The position numbers were made by a program, and so were the translations under genes. Shown piece after piece: positions 36,425 through 46,640 of a stretch of DNA of 64,000 nucleotides. The DNA is from Paulinella micropora (Eukaryota; Cercozoa; Imbricatea; Euglyphida): positions 456,969 through 520,968 of the forward strand of contig BJOX01000117.1 in NCBI GenBank assembly GCA_009731375.1, written 5' to 3'. Every line of letters begins with the position of its first letter. Position 1 is the stretch's first letter. A model generated the notes under the pieces. That model searched no databases, was not told the DNA's origin, and saw nothing but the letters and a program-made list of their open reading frames with translations.

Positions 36425-36819
36425 CATGCCAATCAAACATCTAAGGTCATATTTGAGCAGACGGTGACCAACTTTCAGGGGGGCGGGGTTTTAGCAGGCA
36501 CCTTTTTCACATAATCAAACTCATCTAAAATGAGAAGTTCATATTTTCGTTGATGCAGTAAAATCCCTTTCTCAGATTGGACAATCTGGATGTTCTTGAA
36601 TTCCGTGGCCTTCCCTAAGGTTTTGCACCTGAAACCATGCTTCTTCATGCTCTCTACAAGACCTATGTGTTTGGATTCATCAGCAGCATGCAGACCATCA
36701 TCTACATGAAAAGAGAGAAGCTGCGTACTTATGGGGTCCTTGGCATGTTTGATAAAAGAAGCCCGGTCAAGGGAGAAAGTAATAAAAGCTTGCTTTCCGA
36801 CTAACTCCTTTAACATCAA
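36425..36819 (-). pseudogene. Copia reverse transcriptase, catalytic and thumb part
   Basis: LLSFHVDDGLHAA holds the active-site VDD (copia usually YVDD, here HVDD), followed by GFRCKTLGKATEFKNIQI, LLHQRKYELLIL and the VPAKTP motif, all in the order of copia RT. An in-frame stop at 36475 lies just after a C/G homopolymer; one frame over, coding character continues to the inverted-repeat boundary. The start of the frame at 36819 overlaps the previous RT segment in another frame, so a shift also lies near 36816. RT copies the element RNA into cDNA inside the virus-like particle. Confidence 0.85.
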
Positions 36820-37292
36820 ATCATACCATAATCTCCCCGCCTCAGGATGACAATAAAGAGCCTTCCGGAGGAGCCAAACAAAACCTTCTCTCTCAAAACA
36901 CAGGGGGGGGGGGGGTTTACATAGATGTCATAATAAGGCATTTTGGCATGTAAGTATGCGGTGGTGAAATCAATTAACCACAAGTCTATTCCGAAGCAGG
37001 CAACATAGGCAATGATAAGAAGGATAGTGCGATGGTGAGCGGTAGGTAAGTATGTGTGTTTGGGATCATATTGCAATCCCGCTTTCAGGAGATCCCCCCT
37101 TAGGGTGATTGTAGCTTTATGATATTCGTCGCTCGTTCCCTGTTGCTTAACAGTGTCTATCCATTTTAGAGGAATAATGGGAGTGCCTGACTTTCTCGCC
37201 TCGCTCTCCTCTCTCCATTCAAATGCTTTGAGCTCCTCTTGCTGTCTGATTTTTGTCTCTCTCGCTTGTCTCCTATCTTTCGGCTTCTGCAC
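36816..37292 (-). pseudogene. Copia reverse transcriptase, N-terminal part
   Basis: A charged start (RRQARETKIRQQEELKAFEW) is followed by PLKWIDTVKQQG, the conserved copia RT entry (Wv..K....G), then TLRGDLLKAGLQYDPKHTYLP and LWLIDFTTAYLHAKMP, where Asp of IDFTTAYL is the first catalytic residue and DIYVNPP is the usual Y...P. KARLV is degraded to KATIT. After about 36900, next to a run of C, the frame stops matching the family, so a frameshift leads to the next segment. Confidence 0.85.
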
Positions 37293-37867
37293 GACGGGAA
37301 ATTCCGGAATTTGCTCGGTGACTAGACAATAATTGATTCTCTCTTCTTTCGCACGGACAGAAATATGTTTATTTATGGTTCTCCTGTGGATTATATTCTC
37401 ATGAGAAATGTTTCCTTGCTCATGAGATCTCCATCCCGGGGGATGTTTGTCCTTTTCCGCAGCTATCCTAACTCTCTTCCCCTCGGCATCGCCGATTCAT
37501 TGGTTACTATGGGGTCGTGGCGTGCCGGTTCGATAATAGCCTGCGGTACAAGAAAAGGGGGGGCTGCTCCCCCTGAAATCTCGTACTTTAAGATCTCAGA
37601 ATCTATTATTTTTTCCGTAACTCCATCATCAAACTTAACGTGGTGGGCTGGGAACCGTTTATTTCTCCTGACAACCGGTGCAGTCGGGGCAAGAGTAACT
37701 CCCTTCCGCAAAGTAGAATCCCACTTACCTCCATAAGTGGATTTAGCACACTCTTCCCCGAAAGCCCATGTCGCGATCTGGACGATTCTCCTAGACAAAA
37801 TGACTTTAAGTTTGGGTTTTCTCCCCCTCTTTCCCACTACCTCGACACCTTTCGCCCCCTGATTCAT
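37293..37867 (-). pseudogene. Copia IN-RT linker with AT-hook-like motif
   Basis: The frame 37463-37867 reads VVGKRGRKPKLKV near its start; RGRKPK resembles an AT-hook, a minor-groove DNA-binding motif. The rest has no recognised domain. By position between integrase end and RT start this is the linker of the polyprotein. 37293-37462 continues the linker in another frame. A targeting role for the AT-hook is speculative. Confidence 0.5.
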
Positions 37868-37872
37868 GCTCC

Positions 37873-38256
37873 CTATATCCCGTGAAGACGGAGTAGGGGA
37901 ATAAGGTCAGGGAGATTACTGAAATCCTGACTTTGGGCATCGTTTTCGTCACTATCGCTTGCAACGATCACCGAATCGTCATCACTTTCAGGTCTTTTCT
38001 GAGATATCATAGATGTGATGGGGGCATTCTCTGTACTTTCACTATTGCTACCAGCAACTACAGCAGGTGGGGTAGATGTACTATGTGTAGTTACTGGTAC
38101 GTCGAAGCTAACATTCTCTTTTGGTGGTGTGTTAACTGGGGGCAGAACAGCAGAGGGATCCGACCGAAAACATACCCTCCTCTGCTGTTCCTTCGAGGTC
38201 TTTGGAGACCTCTCGTTTGCCCAGTCTCCATACATCGAACATAACATCCCGGACAT
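37873..38256 (-). pseudogene. Copia acidic linker segment
   Basis: A 127-codon frame, rich in S, T, P, D and E (DDDSVIVASDSDEND). It overlaps the end of the integrase frame 38132-38956. Low-complexity acidic linkers between integrase and RT are common in copia polyproteins. The frame change against integrase suggests an indel near 38200. Confidence 0.5.
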
Positions 38257-38956
38257 TACCGTGTATTATGCGCGCGACGGGATCATAAACACGATAATAC
38301 CAGGTATTACGTTCGTAACCTAAAAAGATAACTTTCTTTCCTCTCTCGCCTTTCCCCCGCCGAGCCTTAACCTTCATCACTGCAGCGCAACCAGTGGGGC
38401 GAAGGTGGTGTAGGTATGGTTTCCGGCGGTGAATGATTTCGAAAGGGGACTTACCCTTAAAGGGTCCTTTGGCCATCGGGAGGAGGTTGTTAATATAAGT
38501 GACGTTTCCTTCCATCTCCGTCCAGAACTTTGGAGGGAGCTCAGCATCGCTAAGCATCGCCCTAGCAGGCCCACCGTTGGTTTGGTGGGACCTCTCTATC
38601 TTTGAGACTGTTTGTTTCTCCGCGGTTGGAGCCTCAATTAAGATAGGCTGATTAACATTAACCCACTCCTGAAAGGTATCATATCGACCATATTCTTGGT
38701 CGAGAGGGACTGGTTCGTATCGTTGATTTGGGTCTAGAGGGGGCATTCCCGGGGGATCAAAGACGAACAGGTTGTTGGGCAAAGATCTGCCCCTAGCTAC
38801 AATCTGTTCTAAGACTTCATCGATATGGATTGGGGACTTGAGCACAAACACCTGGTTGTTTTGATGGACTACCGCCAGTCCTTGTTTCAACCAAGCCGAA
38901 GTGGCGACTAAACCGTAACTCAAGTGAGGGTTGTATATCGTGTGTGAATCATACAC
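38132..38956 (-). pseudogene. Copia integrase, catalytic core missing
   Basis: The first ~60 residues continue from protease (SYGLVATSAWLKQGLAVV, the usual NLLSV..L...G stretch). A spacer of about 60 residues (PPLDPNQRYEPVPLDQEYG) stands where the zinc-binding and DDE core should be. The conserved end then follows: ARAMLSDAELPPKFWTE, YINNLLP, PFEIIHRRKPYLHHLRPTGC, KVIFLGYERNTWYYRVYDP and VRDVMF. The DDE triad is not visible, so the integrase could not be active. The gap in frame suggests an in-frame deletion of roughly 200 residues. Confidence 0.8.
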
Positions 38957-39386
38957 CTGAACTCCGTTTGCCAGAGAGTTGCATTAAGACTTTCCCTTTG
39001 TACTCGGTCTTAATACTCCCTTCCGCAACTTTGAACTTTTGAGGGTTATGCTTCAACCTCACGAATACATCCTTATGGGGTGATTGGGACTCACTAGCCC
39101 CACTATCGTCTACCCAAACCATCCCCGCCATAGTCTTTTCTGGTGTCTCTCCCTCATCTCCCTCGCTCTCATGCATCATTATGGCACAATCTTTCTCAGA
39201 TGGGGGTGAGATGTTTGAGGTGGGGTTGGGCAATGTGCTAGGTCTTGATGGAGGGATATCTCGTACGTTCTCCCCCTCTATCCCTATCCTTTGCAGATAT
39301 TCCCGGTATTCCAGTAATCGAGTACTTAGATGAGGAAATGCCGCAACGAGCCCCCTCGCAAAAGGGTTGTTCCATTTGTGGGACAT
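38949..39386 (-). pseudogene. Copia protease region
   Basis: MVWVDDSGASE contains the DSGA active-site motif of retroviral-type aspartic proteases, at about residue 92 of a 145-codon frame. It is preceded by a gag-like stretch (LVAAFPHLSTRLLEYREYLQ) and an S/P/E-rich linker, and followed by VFVRLKHNPQKFKVAEGS and KGKVLMQL strands. I do not see the usual CCHC zinc knuckle before it. The protease would process the Gag-Pol polyprotein. The frame overlaps both neighbours by a few codons in other phases, so an indel lies at each end. Confidence 0.75.
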
Positions 39387-39823
39387 GGAAATAACGAAAC
39401 TTTCAATATATGCTCAGCAGTTTCTGGGGAAGAAGAAGGATCAGGCAAAGCAGAACTAGTTCTAACGTCTTGTTCTTTTTTGACAGGTAAGGCAGAGCTG
39501 GAGGAAGAGCTGGTAGGTTCTTTCTTTACTGCAGCTGTAGGTTTCTTACTCTCTGCCCTGTCCTGACTCTCGTCCTCGCTATTTCCGGAAGGTGAAAGGG
39601 GTGGTTCAGTAGGTAGATTAAAAGAAACTGTCAGCTTTGCTTGTGTAAACAGAGGGTGTCGTTTGTGGGGAGGTAGCTCCCCTATCGCTAAGGGATCATA
39701 GATCGCCAGGACAGCAAGGAACACATATTCCCAATTATCCCAATCTGGGTCTCTGCTGTTAAATGGCGGTGGGTCCACTTTAAACCCTCTGTTCATCGAC
39801 ATTCCAAACATGGTGTTTGCCAT
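39326..39823 (-). pseudogene. Copia gag, N-terminal part
   Basis: Starts at ATG 39823 with MANTMFGMSMNRGFKVDPPP and continues DPDWDNWEYVFLAVLAIYDP. The W..W......L pattern near the N terminus is like the start of copia Gag proteins, which form the particle. It then turns into an S/E/K-rich region up to about residue 130. Gag here is much shorter than the usual 250-350 residues before a zinc knuckle, so a deletion is likely. The last residues, after about 39380, are out of frame. It is the first ORF after the 5' LTR and primer site. Confidence 0.65.
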
Positions 39824-40111
39824 GTTGGACCAAAGTGAGGAAGGTAGGAGCTTAATTCAACTACCAATAAAATTCCTACAATTAACTAGAAATGGAGGAA
39901 TAGTTATTAGGGATGAAATGAGTTAGTGTGTCTATGCTATGCTGTCTAGCAGATAGACACATTTGAGGTGGGTGCCTTCTGCCTACCCACGGGATGATGT
40001 CGACTGCCTGCAGCACGTCGATCCTCGCACTTTTCTGTTGAAGGCCTACTGCCTCTCCTTTCAGACTAAGTGCAACTGATTGAAGCTGTTGGCGCAGAGT
40101 TCGCTAATCAA
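39824..40111 (-). other. Copia 5' leader
   Basis: About 290 bp between the primer-binding site and the gag ATG, without an open frame of note. Confidence 0.6.
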
Positions 40112-40123
40112 GGCTCGATAACC
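40112..40123 (-). promoter_or_regulatory. Copia primer-binding site candidate
   Basis: Immediately after the 5' LTR on the sense strand: GGTTATCGAGCC. It resembles, with gaps, the site complementary to initiator Met-tRNA used by many copia elements (TGGTATCAGAGC). Position is right; the match is imperfect. Confidence 0.45.
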
Positions 40124-40320
40124 TGTTAGACTATTGTTATTAATAAAGCAATCTATGATAGCAACTACACTCTCAACATACTACAACAACTTTAATGAGA
40201 AAAGGCGCCAACAGACGCGCCACGTAACTTGACTGGCCGGATCATAAGTAATGGCTCTAACGACACCGTACTCCGATACGGCCGGTCCATAACTATTAAT
40301 TAATTATTAGTTCAACAACA
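40124..40320 (-). repeat. Copia 5' LTR
   Basis: Near-identical to 11263-11461. Plus strand TGTTAGACTATTG ... CAACAACA, so TG...CA on the sense strand; the sense-strand start could be 40317 or 40320. It would hold the promoter and R region of the element. Confidence 0.9.
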
Positions 40321-40517
40321 TGACCCTGGCGGAGGACTACCACGTCAACGAGATGGCGGATGGGAGCCGGGGAGCTAAGAGACTCGGGCGGTGCATATAT
40401 GCGAGGTTAGTATTACTTGAATAGCGGCATAAGGTAGGTGGGGCCGTTATTCAAGCCTAAATAGGTGGAGCAATCGTCAATTTTATTAATAATATTATTA
40501 ATATCATTAGTCACGAG
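40321..40517. other. Unique DNA right of the LTR
   Basis: GC-richer for 80 bp, then AT-rich. No gene seen. Confidence 0.45.
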
Positions 40518-40972
40518 TCATACCTGCTCACCTCATTGACAATTATATATTTATTTTACCTATATCACTCTAAGTGTAGTGTGACGGTGAATTCAAAGCT
40601 TTGCCACCGGCGGTTTGGGGTTGTGGGGCTAGTGACGTGTCAGTATCATTCAAAATCTCTAAGTAAAAGTAAAATACAGTTGGAACCCTCATGTCTAGCG
40701 ACAAGCTGAGACCACTGCTCTTACACTGCCACAGCTTACGAGCTCAACTTGAGGAAAAATGAAGAATTTAATAATAGTATGATGATGGCTCAATCGTGAC
40801 AACTGGGTCAAGGCTAACCTCCACTGCTTCAATATTTCGGAAAGCTGAGAAAAGTCAGAATTGAAAACTGGCAAACAACAAGCCAAAGGGAAAACAATTA
40901 AAAACCGAGTGTCACTATGATCTGGTCACGAGTCAACTGGCACGAGATGATTCGTTACGTCCGTACTACAAC
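40518..40972 (+). repeat. Flank repeat, right copy (blocks B then A)
   Basis: B at 40518-40700 and A at 40707-40972 match 10200-10645 and 9733-9955, but contiguous and in swapped order. B here lacks the ~270-bp insert of the left copy. Confidence 0.6.
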
Positions 40973-41852
40973 CTGCACGGTTGAAATGCCAAAACATATC
41001 TACAAACAACAGTTGAACTCATAATTGCAATTTCCCTTATTTTGTCATAAATTCCCAATCACAGGGAAAAACTGCTAAATTTCACTGAAAATTTCCAAAC
41101 AAATTTTCCTTATGTTCAAACTGTTACTCAGTACATTTGCTACAAAAGGTTCGGGTCAACGCTATTAACGTGGGAGGTTCATTAATAAGGATGCCACAGC
41201 TTTGTGTAACTTACATCCTAACAACCTTCACCACTCCGGTAAACGGTTACATGTAAAATATTAATATATATATAGGATTTAAGGCCCTATGGGGTCCAAG
41301 CTTCCAAGCTCCCCCATATCCTTTATCCTAAACATAACATTAAAACCGGAAGTATTAATATTCTTCAAAACCGGAAATGTAATAAGAATTCATCTTATAA
41401 TACATTTAATAACAAGGAATCACTTCCACGAGTGAATTCCCGTAAAAACTAATAGCGAAATATTAATAACGATGTAGTATACCGTGGGTGTTACAAAACA
41501 AGTAAATCAGCAAGCAGGTCGATAGATAGTAGATAGATAGATAGATAGATGATAGATGATAGATCATATGAAATTGTGTCAAACAGGTGCGTAATGAAGA
41601 AATAACAACATCAAATCATAACGCAAAAGTGTTGGTTTCTTGACGTGCTACTAATAATAATAAAAATAAATAAATAAATTATAAAAAAAATAATAATAAT
41701 AAAAATAATTTAAAAATAATAATAATAATAATAATAATAAAAAACACACACACACCTAAGAAACAGCTCATTTTAGAACCTTATTTTTCTCAACCAATAT
41801 TGTGAGATACGAAAGTACAGAGCACACAATTGAAAACCCTCGTCCTGTGCTG
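40973..41852. other. AT-rich DNA with short GATA and AAT repeats
   Basis: Unique AT-rich sequence with (GATA)n at about 41520-41568 and (AAT)n/(AAAT)n at 41652-41745. No gene seen. Confidence 0.5.
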
Positions 41853-42202
41853 TTAACCCTTATTCTGTGTCCGTCCAAATGAGAAGTTCCTTGTCCTTAA
41901 CCACAATCAGCAATGACTTCAAACTCTTCGTTCTCAGCCGGTTCTGATCTTGAGGGTGTGTGTAGTGGCTCGTTTGAAAGCTCTCATCCAGAGCTTTTTA
42001 AAGAGCCGTAACACAGGCTGTAGATGCAATCATTGAGATCGAAGCGCTTGAAGTCATTGTTCGTTGTTATTATGAAATAGGAACTTCTCATTGGACGTGG
42101 CGTCCAACGTGAAGGCTGATTTGGACGTGATGTCCACATTTAAGGGTAAAATAGGTAATTTGCTCTCTGCGTCCAATATTGGACGCACCGGGTAAGGGTT
42201 AA
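41853..42202. mobile_element. PiggyBac-like MITE
   Basis: Left end TTAACCCTTATTCTGTGTCC, right end GGGTAAGGGTTAA, so TTAA target duplications with inverted repeats starting CCCTTA, as in piggyBac-family elements. The inverted repeats extend imperfectly to CGTCCAA on both sides. A second internal inverted pair (CGTCCAAATGAGAAGTTCC near 41873; GGAACTTCTCATTGGACG near 42081) and a perfect palindrome GCGTCCAATATTGGACGC (42169-42186) are present. No ORF, so non-autonomous. Confidence 0.65.
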
Positions 42203-42267
42203 ATGATGGCTTCAGCACTGTCGTATCACTTGGATTGATGGAGAATGAGATCAAAGCTGGAGGGTTT

Positions 42268-42410
42268 TTTATCGGTCATCTCCACAAAATGTGGTCAGGT
42301 TACCGACAAAACTACATATGCGACACGCCAAATTTGACGTGTTTTGCGGGCTCACCGGCCCGGCTCGCCCGCAAAAAACGTAAAATTTGTTGCTAGCCGC
42401 ATAATATACT
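42268..42410 (+). repeat. GC-rich hairpin element, copy 1
   Basis: Small imperfect hairpin (ATCGGTCATCTCCAC ... GTGGTCAGGTTACCGA) followed by a long one whose arms carry AAATTTGACGTGTTTTGCGGG and its complement around CCGGCCCGG, ending TAGCCGCATAATATAC. Confidence 0.85.
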
Positions 42411-43202
42411 TATCTCATGAATATTCCCAGTAATGTAAGAAACCATCAAAACATTTTGTGTGTGTGTGTGTGACATAGGGGTTACAAGAAAGAAACACGT
42501 AATAAACAAGGTAGTGATCAGGGTTAAATAGCATGACATTAAAAGCAAACGAAACGAAAAGGGTGGTAAAAGACGACAAGAAAGGGGTGGTAAAAGGGAA
42601 AGGGGAAGATCTGCGCAAGGAAAGGGGGTGGTAAAAGGGAAGATGCAAGGAAAGCAACACGGAGTGGAGATGATGAGGGTAGAAATAAAACAGGGAACAG
42701 TAGTAATACCATGGATTTCCGAAAAAGTTGCACCGCAATAACAAGGCGTAGGCATATAAACATGAAAATATTGTGACAAAAAAAAAAAAAAAAAATCAAA
42801 CAAACAAGCAAAACAAACAAAACAAAGTAAATCAAGCAGGGGAAAACAACCCAGAAACAGAAGATGATAATACAAAAACAAAATAGAAAAAGATAAAGGA
42901 CAAGAAGTCAAGGAAAACAAGAACGAAGAAAACCTGAAAACTGATAATTAAATATTATAAACACTCAGAATCAGAACACCTCAGAATAAGCAAAAGGCAA
43001 AAAAGGGGGGATGGATGTGCGCCCGCCCAGAAGGTGCCGACGATGTTTGTATGTAGTAAGCGCTGAAGAAACCAGCAGAGACTGGTTGCGGGGAATAGAA
43101 GCCGGGGATTTTGGAACGAGCCCGACAGGGATGATGGTGTGTTTGTGTGTGTGTTTCGCCCTTGTTGCCAATCGAGTAGGGAGTGCTGGCGATCTATGAT
43201 GC
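42411..43202. other. Unique A/G-rich DNA
   Basis: (TG)n at 42455-42472, then unique DNA biased to A and G on the plus strand, which opens a 175-codon minus frame (42393-42920) rich in F, L, S and C. This looks compositional. No gene recognised. Confidence 0.45.
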
Positions 43203-43340
43203 ATCGGTCAGCTCCACAAAAGGTGGCCAGGTTACCGATGAAATGTAGCGACGCGCCATATTTTTGACGTGTTTTGCGGGCTCGCCGGCCCGGCTCGCCC
43301 GCAAAACACGCCAAATTTGTGGAAAGCCGCATAATATATA
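43203..43340 (+). repeat. GC-rich hairpin element, copy 2
   Basis: Same two-hairpin layout as copy 1: ATCGGTCAGCTCCAC/GGTGGCCAGGTTACCGAT, then GACGTGTTTTGCGGG and its complement, ending AAGCCGCATAATATA. Confidence 0.85.
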
Positions 43341-43800
43341 CTCATATCGGGTCTTTACAAAAAGTACTGGACTCGGCTGAGGGCAACACACCAGCGAGAA
43401 GGACGACGCAACACTTTGCCTGTATGTATGTACGTATGTTGCATGTATGTACGTATGTTGCATGTATGTATGTATGTATGTATGTAATGTATGTATGTAA
43501 TGTATGCATGTATGTGAGCACAGTAACGGATAATGATGTACATGTATGTATGTATGTATGTATATGTACGTGAGCACAGTAAAACTGAATGAATAATGGA
43601 ACAACGAATTATGAATCATCAACAGCATCAATGATAAAATAACAATTATGTAAGGTAATGATACTTCATATTGATGGTGCATCGACAGTGATTAGTTGAT
43701 CAATCAATACATGACATTGGTTGTAATGAACAGGTGTTGAGAGATTTAGGGAGCTCTGTCTTGAAACGCACATAGATACAAATACACATGCATACATACA
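43341..43800. other. (TATG)n tracts and unique DNA
   Basis: (TATG)n with ACGT and TGCA variants at 43420-43515 and 43540-43570, then about 220 bp of unique DNA. No gene. Confidence 0.6.
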
Positions 43801-44475
43801 TACATGGCACGGCACGGCATGGCATGGCATGGGTTAAGGTAGGGTAAGGTAAGGTTAAGGTTAAGGTAAGGTAAGGAAAGGTTAAGGTAGGGTAAGGAAA
43901 GGTTAAGGTTGGGTAAGGAAAGGTTAAGGTAGGGTAAGGAAAGGTTAAGGTAGGGTAAGGAAAGGTTAAGGTAGGGTAAGGTAAAGGTTAGGTTAAAGGT
44001 AAAGGTTAGGTTAAAGGTAAAGGTTAGGTTAAAGGTGAAGGTTATATTAAAGGCAAGGTTAGGTTAAAGGTAAGGTTATGTAAGGTTATGTAAGGTAAGG
44101 TTATGTAAGGTTATGCAAGGTCATGTAGGTACGTATGTAGGCACGTATGTAGGTACATATGTAGGTATGTGCCATGCCTTACCTTACCCTACCTTAACCT
44201 TACCTTACCCTACCTTAACCTTTCCTTACCCTACCTTAACCTTTCCTTACCCTACCTTAACCTTTCCTTACCCTACCTTAACCTTTCCTTTCCTTACCTT
44301 AACCTTTCCTTACCTTACCCTAACCTTTCCTTACCTTAACCTTAACCTTTCCTTACCTTAGCTTAACATTTCCTTAACCTTACCTTAACCTTTCCTTACC
44401 CTACCTTAACCTTACCTTGCCCTACCTTAACCTTTCCTTTCCTTACCTTAACCTTACCTTACCCTACCTTAACCT
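43801..44475. repeat. Inverted (GGTTAAGGTAGGGTAAGGAAA)n arrays
   Basis: 43830-44125 holds GGTTAAGGTAGGGTAAGGAA-type repeats; 44176-44475 holds the complement (CCTTACCCTACCTTAACC), so the block is a large imperfect palindrome centred near 44150, joined by GTAGGTAC repeats. Not a perfect telomere repeat. Confidence 0.85.
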
Positions 44476-45213
44476 ATGCATGCATGTATGTATGTATGTA
44501 TGTATGTAATGTATGTAATGCATGTAATGCATGTAATGCATGTAATGTAATGTAATGTAACGTAATGTAATGTCATGTAATGTCATGTAATGTAATGTAA
44601 TAATGTAATGTAATGTAATAATGTAATGTAATGTAATAATGTAATGTATTGTAATAATGTCATGTAATGTAATGTATGTATGTATGTATGTATGTAATGT
44701 ATGTAATGTATGTAATGTAATGAATGTAATGTAATGTAATGTAATAATGTAATGTATTGTAATAATGTAATGTAATGTAATAATGTCATGTAATGTAATA
44801 ATGTCATGTAATGTAATAATGTCATGTAATGTAATAATGTCATGTAGTGTAATGTCAAGTAATGTAATGTCATGTAATGTGAGGTAATGTGAGGTAATGT
44901 GATGCAATGTGAGGTAATGTGATGTAATGTGAGGTAATGTGATGTAAGGTAAGGAAAGGTTAAGGTAAGGAAAGGAAAGGTTGAGGTAAGGAAAGGAAAG
45001 GTTGAGGTAAGGAAAGGAAAGGTTAAGGTAAGGAAAGGAAAGGTTAAGGTAAGGAAAGGAAAGGTTAAGGTAAGGAAAGGAAAGGTTAAGGAAAGGAAAG
45101 GTTAAGGTAAGGAAAGGAAAGGTTAAGGTAAGGAAAGGAAGGTTAAGGTAAGGTAAGGAAAGGTTAAGGTAAGGTAAGGAAAGGTTAAGGTAAGGTAAGG
45201 AAACATACATACA

Positions 45214-45240
<27 letters not shown>
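44476..45240 (+). repeat. (TGTAA)n-type arrays and a second GGTTAAGG array
   Basis: 44476-44945: TGTAATG pentamer-related repeats with TGTAATAATG and TGTCATG variants. 44946-45202: GGTTAAGGTAAGGAAAGG repeats, same orientation as the left arm at 43.8 kb. Then (CATA)n. Confidence 0.85.
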
Positions 45241-45244
<4 letters not shown>

Positions 45245-45290
45245 GTATGGCAGCAGACGAGCACCAAAATAGATATAGATAGATAGATAT

Positions 45291-45334
<44 letters not shown>

Positions 45335-45464
45335 TCGTACGAAGTTCTGTTTTGACGTGCAGACAACAGACAAGCAGCACAGATAGATAGATAGATAGAT
45401 AGATACATAGATAGATAGTCGTACGAAGTTCTGTTTTGACGTGCAGACAACAGACAAGCAGCAC

Positions 45465-45526
<62 letters not shown>

Positions 45527-45687
45527 TCGTACGAAGTTCTGTTTTGACGTGTAGACAGCAGACAAGCACCACAAACCCGTCTGGCAACACGTCAAGCCTA
45601 TAGAGAAGACAGGTAGATAGGTAGGTAGGTAGGCAGGAAGATATATAAATAAATATATATATATATATATATCGATATATATATATC

Positions 45688-45724
<37 letters not shown>

Positions 45725-45804
45725 GTAGATGCAGACAGCAGACAAGCACCACAAACCCGTCGGGCAACACGTCAAGCGTATAGATAGAAAGATAGATAGG
45801 TAGG

Positions 45805-45835
<31 letters not shown>

Positions 45836-45869
45836 GCACCACAAACCCGTTAGGCAAGACGTCAAGCCT

Positions 45870-45937
<68 letters not shown>

Positions 45938-46006
45938 GTAGGTAGGTAGGTAGGTAGGTAGGTAGGGAGGTAGGTAGGTAGGTAGGTAGGTAGATAGATA
46001 GATAGA

Positions 46007-46041
<35 letters not shown>

Positions 46042-46090
46042 TATAGATAGATAGGTAGGTAGATAGATAGATAGGTAGGTAGATAGATAT

Positions 46091-46132
<42 letters not shown>

Positions 46133-46241
46133 GAGATATCGACTAATGTCAGAAAAAAGGAGCTTCTGATTTCGTCAACCAAGGAAGTCTGTGGGTAAAG
46201 TATTAACCCGATGCCCAGCTAAGCCAGATAGATAGATAGAC

Positions 46242-46279
<38 letters not shown>

Positions 46280-46321
46280 GTAGATAGATAGGTAGATAGG
46301 TAGGTAGACAGACAGACAGAC

Positions 46322-46355
<34 letters not shown>

Positions 46356-46364
46356 GTAGGTAGG

Positions 46365-46396
<32 letters not shown>

Positions 46397-46421
46397 TAGA
46401 TAGATAGATAGATAGATAGAC

Positions 46422-46469
<48 letters not shown>

Positions 46470-46524
46470 CGATAGGTAGATAGGTCGGTAGGTCGGTAGG
46501 TAGGTAGGTAGGTAGGTAGGTAGG

Positions 46525-46563
<39 letters not shown>

Positions 46564-46640
46564 AGACATGATAACTCGATGACGATGGAAGTAAGATGAT
46601 AGATAGATAGATAGATAGATAGATAAACACAAGGAAGTCA
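45241..46640 (+). repeat. (GATA)n with a 43-bp core
   Basis: GATA/GGTA/GACA tetramers. A core with GTACGAAGTTCTGTTTTGAC and CAGACAAGCA lies at about 45337, 45418 and 45526; a second core, CACCACAAACCCGTCNGGCAA...CACGTCAAGC, follows at about 45567, 45747 and 45837. The dispersed 93-bp repeat (46131-46223) is embedded. Confidence 0.85.
46131..46223 (-). repeat. Dispersed 93-bp repeat, copy 2
   Basis: Reverse complement of 1541-1633, again adjoining GATA repeats. Confidence 0.85.

Noticed and set aside
36208-36432. Minus-strand frame of 74 codons at the right end of the insertion
   Set aside because: It crosses from copia into the terminal repeat and has no domain; a chance frame.
42393-42920. 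175-codon minus frame rich in F, L, C and S (possible membrane protein)
   Set aside because: The plus strand is A/G-rich here, which favours pyrimidine-rich codons on the minus strand. No signal of a real family, and an overlapping second frame is equally open.
43801-44475. Telomere
   Set aside because: The unit is a degenerate TAAGG/TAGGG/GGAAA mix in inverse arms, not a uniform short telomeric repeat, and it is internal.
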